Shown here in pieces: positions 4,961 to 5,399 of a stretch of DNA of 5,399 nt. A program made the position numbers and the translations under genes. Source of the stretch: an uncultured Pyrinomonas sp. (GTDB taxonomy: Bacteria; Acidobacteriota; Blastocatellia; Pyrinomonadales; Pyrinomonadaceae); the NCBI GenBank assembly GCA_937135995.1, contig CAKZOF010000672.1, forward strand, positions 1 to 5,399. Reading direction: 5' to 3'. How positions within the stretch are numbered: position 1 is the stretch's first letter; every line of letters starts with the position of its first letter. The notes under the pieces were generated by a model. That model saw only the letters and a program-made list of their open reading frames with translations. It did not search any database and was not told the origin of the DNA.

Positions 4961-5399
4961 AACATGGCACGCTGCTTTCGGCCCTGTTGCTCTGTCTGCT
5001 CGCTGCCTCCGCGACACACGCGCAAGGCGAGCGAACGGATGAAGAGGTTGTGCGCGTCAACACGGATCTCGTCGTACTCAACTTGACGGCCACCGATGCC
5101 AAAGGCGACTACGTGAACGGCCTCCGCAAAGAGGACTTTCGCGTCCTCGAAGACGGACGCGAGCAGCAGATCACCGAATTCAGTTACGAAGAGACGCCCT
5201 TTGCCGTCGCGATTCTGATCGATTCTTCCGGTAGCATGGAAGGGCGCGAAGCGCTGGCTCGGTCGGCAGCGATCCGTTTTCTCGACGGATTGCGCGGCAA
5301 CGACGTCGCCGCCGTTTACAAATTTGATTCCGAAATCGAGCAAGTTCAGGATTTTTCGCCCTCGCGCGATCTAGCGCCGGTGATCTACGGTTTGCGCGC
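4957..5399 (+). CDS. Secreted VWA-domain protein, VWFA-related Acidobacterial type (3' end cut by the window)
   Basis: The gene runs open to the window end; 147 codons are visible. A signal peptide (MKHGTLLSALLLCLLAASATHA, cleavage before Q23) is followed by VVRVNTDLVVLNLTATDAKGDYVNGLRKEDFRVLEDGREQQITEF (31-75). That is the N-terminal strand region typical of TIGR03436 proteins, in which a small beta domain precedes the VWA fold. The VWA domain begins at FAVAILIDSSGSM (82-94); D89, S91 and S93 form the DxSxS metal-binding (MIDAS) motif, and VAAVYKFDSEIEQVQDFS (117-134) is the next core strand. VWA domains mediate metal-dependent protein binding; the targets of this acidobacterial group are unknown. 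The rest of the domain, including the later MIDAS Thr and Asp, lies outside the window. The start overlaps the previous stop as ATGA with no Shine-Dalgarno sequence, pointing to translational coupling. Confidence 0.93.
   Translation, partial: MKHGTLLSALLLCLLAASATHAQGERTDEEVVRVNTDLVVLNLTATDAKGDYVNGLRKEDFRVLEDGREQQITEFSYEETPFAVAILIDSSGSMEGREALARSAAIRFLDGLRGNDVAAVYKFDSEIEQVQDFSPSRDLAPVIYGLR

Noticed and set aside
4882..5343. 153-codon open frame on the minus strand
   Set aside because: Antisense to the VWA gene, which carries a signal peptide and MIDAS motif.

Overview
The window looks like ordinary GC-rich chromosomal DNA from an Acidobacteriota bacterium. The main pointer is the last gene, which encodes a secreted von Willebrand factor A (VWA) protein of the type known as the VWFA-related Acidobacterial domain (TIGR03436). 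The ruvX-mltG neighbourhood occurs in many bacteria and does not narrow the assignment. The left end is a contig edge: bases 2-35 are an Illumina TruSeq adapter, probably followed by part of a second copy, so the first bases are not genomic and the ruvX start is unreliable.

Layout, all genes on the + strand: (1) ruvX/yqgF (about 42-503), a RNase H-fold protein, followed by a terminator-like hairpin. (2) mltG (711-1775), an inner-membrane endolytic transglycosylase, complete, with its catalytic Glu and family motifs. (3) A 584-base gap with several small hairpins but no gene I can support. (4) A secreted or membrane-anchored protein of unknown function (2360-3088), with a visible promoter and Shine-Dalgarno sequence; its C-terminal half loosely resembles BamC/NlpB-type domains. 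(5) A large inverted repeat (3187-3238) in the gap before the next gene. (6) A single-pass membrane protein with a small beta-rich, FxLYD-like domain (3256-3834). (7) A 613-base gap carrying a diverged 36-base direct repeat pair and two hairpins. (8) A two-gene unit: a secreted helical protein (4448-4960) overlapping by ATGA the VWA protein (4957 to the window end, incomplete).

Most products act at or beyond the inner membrane: one cell-wall enzyme, two unknown envelope proteins, and a secreted coiled-coil/VWA pair that is probably translationally coupled. Two candidate promoters (before mltG and before the 4448 gene) have their -10 element so close to the start codon that the mRNAs would be nearly leaderless. 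I see no tRNA, rRNA, CRISPR array, insertion sequence or phage gene, and no convincing novel multi-gene system. The observations most worth following are the adapter artefact, the leaderless pattern, the coupled coiled-coil/VWA pair, the hairpin at 3187-3238 and the 36-base repeat.
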